Shown here: positions 59,643-64,000 of the stretch, piece by piece
How positions within the stretch are numbered: the first letter of the stretch is position 1
Layout: every line of letters starts with the position of its first letter
From: JAQAZP01 sp965531145
Lineage (GTDB): Bacteria > Acidobacteriota > JAQAZP01
Length of the DNA stretch: 64,000 nt
Reading direction: 5' to 3'
Assembly: GCA_965531145.1 (NCBI GenBank)
Contig: CBESOE010000005.1
Coordinates: forward strand, 1 to 64,000
Made by a program: the position numbers and the translations under genes
The notes under the pieces: generated by a model
Seen by the model: the letters and a program-made list of their open reading frames with translations, nothing else
Databases searched by the model: none
What the model was told of the DNA's origin: nothing

Positions 59643-61574
59643 ATGTCGATATCGCGAACAGCACTGCTGGTTCTGACCCTGGCCGGGATGCTGCTGGCGG
59701 CACCGCCGGCTGGTGCTGACGAGGGGCCCGAACGGATCCTCCTTTTCAGCAGCCTGATCCGCGTCCACCCCGACTCCAGCGTCACGGTCACCGAGACCAT
59801 CCGGGTCAACTGCCGCCGGGAGGAGATCAAACGGGGCATCGTCCGCGCCTTTCCCACCACCTACACCAACCGCTTTGACAAAAGGGTGACGGTTCGTTTC
59901 GATGTCACCGAGGTGCTCCGTGACGGCCGACCCGAGCCCTACCACCTGAAAAGGGAAACCAACGGGATCCGGATCTTCGTGGGCCGGGAGGAGGTCCACC
60001 TGGACACCGGTGAATACGCCTACAGCCTAACCTATGTCACCGACCGGCAGCTGGGCTATTTCGATGATTTCGACGAGCTCTACTGGAACGTCACCGGCAC
60101 GGAGTGGAGCCTGCCCATGGACCGGGCCGAGGCGCGGATCGAACTCCCTTCCGGCGCCCGGGTGATTCAGCACTACGGCTACACCGGCCCCGAGGGCGCC
60201 GCCGGCAGTGACTACCAGACCGACAGACAGGGTGACAACAGCATCATCTTCAGCACCACCAGGCCGCTGAAACCCTACGAGGGACTCAGCGTGGCCGTTG
60301 CCTGGCCCAAGGGGTTCGTCCGTCAGCCCACGGCTGCGGAAAAACTGGGCCACGCGGTGAAGGACAACGCCTCCACCATCGCCGGCGCGGTCTGGTTCGT
60401 CTTTCTGCTGCTCTACTACTTCGCGGCCTGGCTGGCCGTGGGCCGCGACCCGGCCCGCGGAACCGTCATCCCGCTCTACGAGCCGCCCGAGGGGCTCTCG
60501 CCGGCGGCCATGCGTTTCATTCACCGCATGGGCTTCGACCACAAGACCTTTGCCACCGCCGTAGTGGACCTGGCGGTGAAGGGCAAGCTGACCATCAAGG
60601 AGAAGAGTAAAGTCTTCACCCTGCGCAAGATAACAGACAGCGGCAGCGACGGATTGAGCCGGGGCGAAAAAAAGGTGATGGAAAAACTGCTGACGCACAG
60701 AGCCGCCATCACCTTGAAGAACACCAATCACAAGACGATCAAGGGGGCGATGGATGCCCTGAAGAAGAGCCTGAGCACCGAGTGCGAAAAGGTCTACTTC
60801 GTGGCCAACCGGGTCTTTTTCATCCCCGGCCTGGTCTTCACCCTGCTGGCCGTACTCACCATCGTGCTCATGCCCCCGGTACGGCCGGAGGCCCTGTTCA
60901 TAGCCGCCTGGCTCACCATCTGGTCCTTTGGCTGTTTCGCCATCGTACTCAAGCTCTGGCGCAGCCTGCGTGACGCCTTTTCCCGCCGGCAGGGCCGGGC
61001 CGTGGCGTTGATCCAGACCGCGGTGATGGGCGCCTTCCTCACCCCCTTCCTCGGCGGCGAAGTGGTGGGGCTGGTTTTCTTTGCCAAAGTCATGTCCTTC
61101 GGCGCCACCGTGGCCCTGGGGGGGATCCTGCTGTTAAACGTGGGCTTCTACCAGTTGCTCAAGGCTCCCACCCCGGTGGGCCGCAAACTGATGGACCGCA
61201 TCGAGGGTTTCCGGCTTTTTCTCTCAGTGGCGGAAAAGGAGCGCCTGGAGTTTCTGCACCCGCCGGACCGCACCCCGGAACTGTTCGAACGGTTTCTGCC
61301 CCACGCCATGGCGTTGGACGTGGAGAACCAGTGGAGCAGTCAGTTCGTAAAGGTATTAGCGGTGGGACCGGAGGAGAGCAACGGCTGGTCGCCGTCCTGG
61401 TATTCGGGAAAATCCTGGAGCGGCCTGGACACCGCCGGCTTCGCCTCAGGACTGGGCAGTTCTTTCTCCGGCGCCATTGCCTCGTCCTCCAGCGCACCCG
61501 GCTCCTCCTCGGGCAGCAGTGGCGGCGGTTCCTCGGGGGGCGGCGGTGGTGGTGGCGGAGGGGGCGGCTGGTAG
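59643..61574 (+). CDS. DUF2207 membrane protein with Gly-rich C-terminus
   Basis: 643 residues. Signal peptide, then the DUF2207 beta-rich extracytoplasmic domain (about 30-235) with ELYWNVTGTEWSLPM typical of the family. Next come a membrane helix (TIAGAVWFVFLLLYYFAAWLA, about 240-260), a cytoplasmic winged-helix-like part, and two or three more helices (VFFIPGLVFTLLAVLTIVLM, AAWLTIWSFGCFAIV). The last 50 residues are Ser/Gly-rich, ending in an unbroken run of eleven Gly and a Trp. That tail is common in this family and may tether or slide. It is co-transcribed with lemA, with only three bases between them. Confidence 0.88.
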   Translation: MSISRTALLVLTLAGMLLAAPPAGADEGPERILLFSSLIRVHPDSSVTVTETIRVNCRREEIKRGIVRAFPTTYTNRFDKRVTVRFDVTEVLRDGRPEPYHLKRETNGIRIFVGREEVHLDTGEYAYSLTYVTDRQLGYFDDFDELYWNVTGTEWSLPMDRAEARIELPSGARVIQHYGYTGPEGAAGSDYQTDRQGDNSIIFSTTRPLKPYEGLSVAVAWPKGFVRQPTAAEKLGHAVKDNASTIAGAVWFVFLLLYYFAAWLAVGRDPARGTVIPLYEPPEGLSPAAMRFIHRMGFDHKTFATAVVDLAVKGKLTIKEKSKVFTLRKITDSGSDGLSRGEKKVMEKLLTHRAAITLKNTNHKTIKGAMDALKKSLSTECEKVYFVANRVFFIPGLVFTLLAVLTIVLMPPVRPEALFIAAWLTIWSFGCFAIVLKLWRSLRDAFSRRQGRAVALIQTAVMGAFLTPFLGGEVVGLVFFAKVMSFGATVALGGILLLNVGFYQLLKAPTPVGRKLMDRIEGFRLFLSVAEKERLEFLHPPDRTPELFERFLPHAMALDVENQWSSQFVKVLAVGPEESNGWSPSWYSGKSWSGLDTAGFASGLGSSFSGAIASSSSAPGSSSGSSGGGSSGGGGGGGGGGGW

Positions 61575-61621
61575 TCGCCCGGGTGTTTGATCATGATAAA
61601 ACCATCCAATGGAGTTGTCCC

Positions 61622-64000
61622 ATGGCCAGGCTCACCCTGATCTGGATCATTCTGCTGACGGCGATCCAAACCGGTGCGGCCGGTGCCGTGCCCGGGCAGG
61701 GACCCGATATTGAGTTCAAAGAGATCTCAATCGAAAACGGACTCTCCCAGAGCATCGTGGAGTGCATCATCCAGGATCGCCGCGGTTTCCTCTGGTTCGG
61801 TACCGAGGATGGGCTGAACAGATACGACGGGTATGATTTCACCGTGTTCCGCAATGACCCCGATGAGCGGAATACGCTGAGTTACAACCACATCCTTTCA
61901 CTGTGCGAGGATCGTCAGGGCCGGATCTGGATCGGCACCTTCCAGGGTGGTCTTAACCGCTACGACCCGGCGACCCGCCGGTTCGACCTCTTCCAGCACG
62001 ACCCGGACGACGCTTCGAGCCTCAGCAACAACAACATCAACCGCATCGTTGAAGGCCGGAGCGGCCTGCTCTGGATCGGCACCGACCACGGCCTGAACAG
62101 CTTCGACCCGGTCACCGAGACATTCACCCGCTACTTGAGCGACCAGGACAGTTCGGTGGGTTCCGGCCGCAGCGTGATCCGGGCGATCCACGAGGCCCCC
62201 TCCGGTGACCTCTGGATCGGCACCGCCGGCGGGGGTCTCGGCTGCTTCGATCGGAACCGTATTGGATTCACCTGGTACCGGCACGATCCCGAAGACCAGC
62301 ACAGTTTGAGCCACGACAGCGTCCGGGTGATCTACACCGACAGTGGACGCACGCTGTGGGTCGGAACCGTTGGGGGCGGGCTGAACCGCTTTGACCCGGC
62401 AGACGAATCCTTCGATTCGTTCCGCAACCGGACCGGCGATCCGTTCAGCCTGAGCAATGACCAGGTCTATGCCATACACGAGGATCGCAACGACGGGTTC
62501 TGGGTCGGAACCAACGGTGGAGGCCTCAACCTGTTCGATCGGGAGGAAGAAGTCTTCCACCGCTACCAGAACGATCCCAACGACCCCACCAGCCTGAGTT
62601 ACGATGAAATATACGATATCCATGAGGACAGTTCAGGCGTTATCTGGCTCGGGACATACGGCGGCGGAACCAACCGCTTTGACCGTAACAAAAAGGGGTT
62701 CACCCACTACCAACCGGATCCCAACAACCCGAACAGCCTGTCCGGCGACATCGTCTGGTCGATTCACGAGGACGAGACGGGAGCTCTCTGGATCGGGACC
62801 CACGGCGGCGGGCTGAACCGTCTGGACCGCTCCACCGGGCACTACTCCCACTTCCGCCACGACCCTGATGACGCCACCAGCCTGTCCAGTGATATCGTGC
62901 GGGTGATCTACGCCGACAGCGATGGCACTATCTGGATCGGAACCCACGGCGGCGGAATCTGCCGCTTCGACCGGGAAAACGGAACGTTCCTTTCCCACCG
63001 GCATGATCCGGATAGTCCCCACAGCCTGAGTCATGACGAGATCAGGGCGTTATACGAAGACCGCGCCGGCTTTTTCTGGGTGGGAACCAACGGCGGCGGC
63101 CTGAACCGGTTCGACCGGGAGAGCGGAACGTTTGTCACCTACTGCAACGACCCGGACCTTGCCGACAGTCTGAGCAACGACTTTGTCCGAGTTATCCTGG
63201 AGGACAGACAGGGCACATTCTGGATCGGGACCCAGGGTGGCGGGCTCAATGTCCTTGATCGGGAAACCGGTGAATTCACCCACTACCGCGCCGACCCGGA
63301 GAACCCGGACAGCCTGAGCAATGACTACATTTTCTCGATTCACGAAGACCGCTCGGGCACCATCTGGATCGGCACCTGGGGTGGAGGGATCAACCGCTTC
63401 AACCGGGAGAGCGGCACCTTCAGCCACTACACGGAAAATGACGGGCTCTCCAACAACTCGGTCTACGGAATTCTCGAGGACGACCAGAATCGGTTCTGGC
63501 TGAGCACCAACTATGGTCTTTCCAATTTCGACCCCCGCAGCGAAACGTTCAGCAACTACACCATGGAGGACGGCCTGCAGAGCAATGAGTTCAACGGCGG
63601 CTCATTCCATCGCAGTCCCGGCGGAGAGCTGTTTTTTGGCGGCATCAACGGATTCAACGCCTTCATTCCTGCGGAGATCCATCACAATCCGCATGTCCCG
63701 CCGGTGGTTCTCACCTCGTTCCTGAAACTGAACCAACGGGTGCCGCTGGAAAAGCCGATCTGGGAACTGGAGGAGCTGGTTCTCTCCCACCGGGACTACG
63801 TCTTCTCCTTCGAGTTCGCGGCGCTGGATTTCACCGCCCCGAACAAGAACCGCTACGCCTACATGATGGAAGGTCTCGACGAGGACTGGATCGAGACCGA
63901 CGCGTCCCGGAGAATTGCCACCTACACCACACTGTCCCCGGGGAAATACACCTTCCGCGTCAAGGGATCCAACAACGACGGTATCTGGAACGAAACCGGC
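61622..64000 (+). CDS. Reg_prop sensor protein, N-terminal part (runs off the window)
   Basis: 793 residues are visible from the ATG at 61622 and the frame is still open at 64000. After a signal peptide come about 13 two-component-regulator propeller repeats of about 47 residues (DRSGTIWIGTHGGGLNRFDRE ... YRHDPDNPxSLSxD), to about residue 610. A less regular propeller segment ends near NGFNAFIPAEI (about 685). The Y_Y_Y domain then starts (YVFSFEFAALDFTAPNKNRYAYMMEG). This is the periplasmic ligand-sensing half of a hybrid or conventional histidine kinase, or of a Reg_prop-linked diguanylate cyclase; the output domain lies beyond the window. In related systems such sensors detect oligosaccharides. 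It starts 48 bases after the DUF2207 gene, possibly in one transcript. Confidence 0.85.
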   Translation, partial: MARLTLIWIILLTAIQTGAAGAVPGQGPDIEFKEISIENGLSQSIVECIIQDRRGFLWFGTEDGLNRYDGYDFTVFRNDPDERNTLSYNHILSLCEDRQGRIWIGTFQGGLNRYDPATRRFDLFQHDPDDASSLSNNNINRIVEGRSGLLWIGTDHGLNSFDPVTETFTRYLSDQDSSVGSGRSVIRAIHEAPSGDLWIGTAGGGLGCFDRNRIGFTWYRHDPEDQHSLSHDSVRVIYTDSGRTLWVGTVGGGLNRFDPADESFDSFRNRTGDPFSLSNDQVYAIHEDRNDGFWVGTNGGGLNLFDREEEVFHRYQNDPNDPTSLSYDEIYDIHEDSSGVIWLGTYGGGTNRFDRNKKGFTHYQPDPNNPNSLSGDIVWSIHEDETGALWIGTHGGGLNRLDRSTGHYSHFRHDPDDATSLSSDIVRVIYADSDGTIWIGTHGGGICRFDRENGTFLSHRHDPDSPHSLSHDEIRALYEDRAGFFWVGTNGGGLNRFDRESGTFVTYCNDPDLADSLSNDFVRVILEDRQGTFWIGTQGGGLNVLDRETGEFTHYRADPENPDSLSNDYIFSIHEDRSGTIWIGTWGGGINRFNRESGTFSHYTENDGLSNNSVYGILEDDQNRFWLSTNYGLSNFDPRSETFSNYTMEDGLQSNEFNGGSFHRSPGGELFFGGINGFNAFIPAEIHHNPHVPPVVLTSFLKLNQRVPLEKPIWELEELVLSHRDYVFSFEFAALDFTAPNKNRYAYMMEGLDEDWIETDASRRIATYTTLSPGKYTFRVKGSNNDGIWNETG

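Noticed and set aside
1..64000. tRNA, rRNA, insertion-sequence transposase and phage genes
   Set aside because: No tRNA cloverleaf, rRNA segment, DDE/Y1 transposase, integrase or phage structural motif was recognised on either strand; only small REP-like repeats were seen.

Overview
This is a GC-rich, gene-dense stretch from a diderm (Gram-negative) bacterium. The evidence is at least seven predicted outer-membrane beta-barrels, a lipobox protein, a Tat substrate and many Sec signal peptides. Multihaem cytochromes fused to b-type membrane domains point to anaerobic or facultative respiration, while a Mn-type superoxide dismutase indicates exposure to oxygen. DUF5916/CBM9 barrels, VPS10/BNR propellers and Reg_prop sensors would fit Acidobacteriota, FCB-group or deltaproteobacterial relatives. 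No rRNA, tRNA or other phylogenetic marker is present, so taxonomy is left open.

Layout. 1-1702: 3' end of a propeller-cassette protein, a phosphodiesterase gene fragment, a cupin protein. 1889-5461 (minus): outer-membrane and inner-membrane proteins, including an OprB-like porin. 5539-12077 (minus): a catabolic-looking cluster with an arylsulfatase, three outer-membrane barrels, a small ABM-type monooxygenase behind a sigma-54 promoter, and a PAS/AAA+ sigma-54 activator. 12446-18545: a large secreted esterase and a parallel beta-helix protein sharing a C-terminal module. 18642-23950: barrel, acyl-CoA/ACP synthetase, BNR propeller. 24234-25279: sodA-rhodanese pair. 25566-31082: tetrahaem, 20-haem and 11-haem cytochromes. 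31532-42019: secreted peptidase-like, MBL, DUF5916 and phosphodiesterase proteins, with a rearrangement scar at about 37840. 42185-47063: nitronate monooxygenase-like flavoprotein, kinase-like protein, Fe-S protein, and a J-like/HTH plus MinD-type pair. 47337-51196: a zinc-ligand-less M1 peptidase homologue and a Tat-exported DUF362 protein. 51288-59002: two giant propeller proteins flanking mutY. 59082-64000: lemA, a DUF2207 protein and the start of a Reg_prop sensor.

The most striking theme is that unrelated exported proteins end in one of two recurring C-terminal modules. Cassette A is a propeller of almost fixed length (332-335 residues) with five Ca-loop blades. It occurs in full four times, once cut by the window edge and once as a remnant. 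Module B is about 117 residues long and ends in a DVTPAPxNQPP signature; there are four copies in three genes. Together they look like interchangeable surface-display or sorting tails, which I do not recognise as a described system. Other leads are an M1 peptidase homologue that has lost all three zinc ligands, a pyroglutamyl-peptidase-like domain with an intact triad on a cassette-A protein, a sigma-54 promoter with a helically phased repeat next to its likely activator, and a head-to-head junction of two truncated surface-protein genes.

Coding calls rest on reading frame, ribosome-binding sites, signal peptides and recognised family motifs. Promoters and terminators were read by eye and are less certain.
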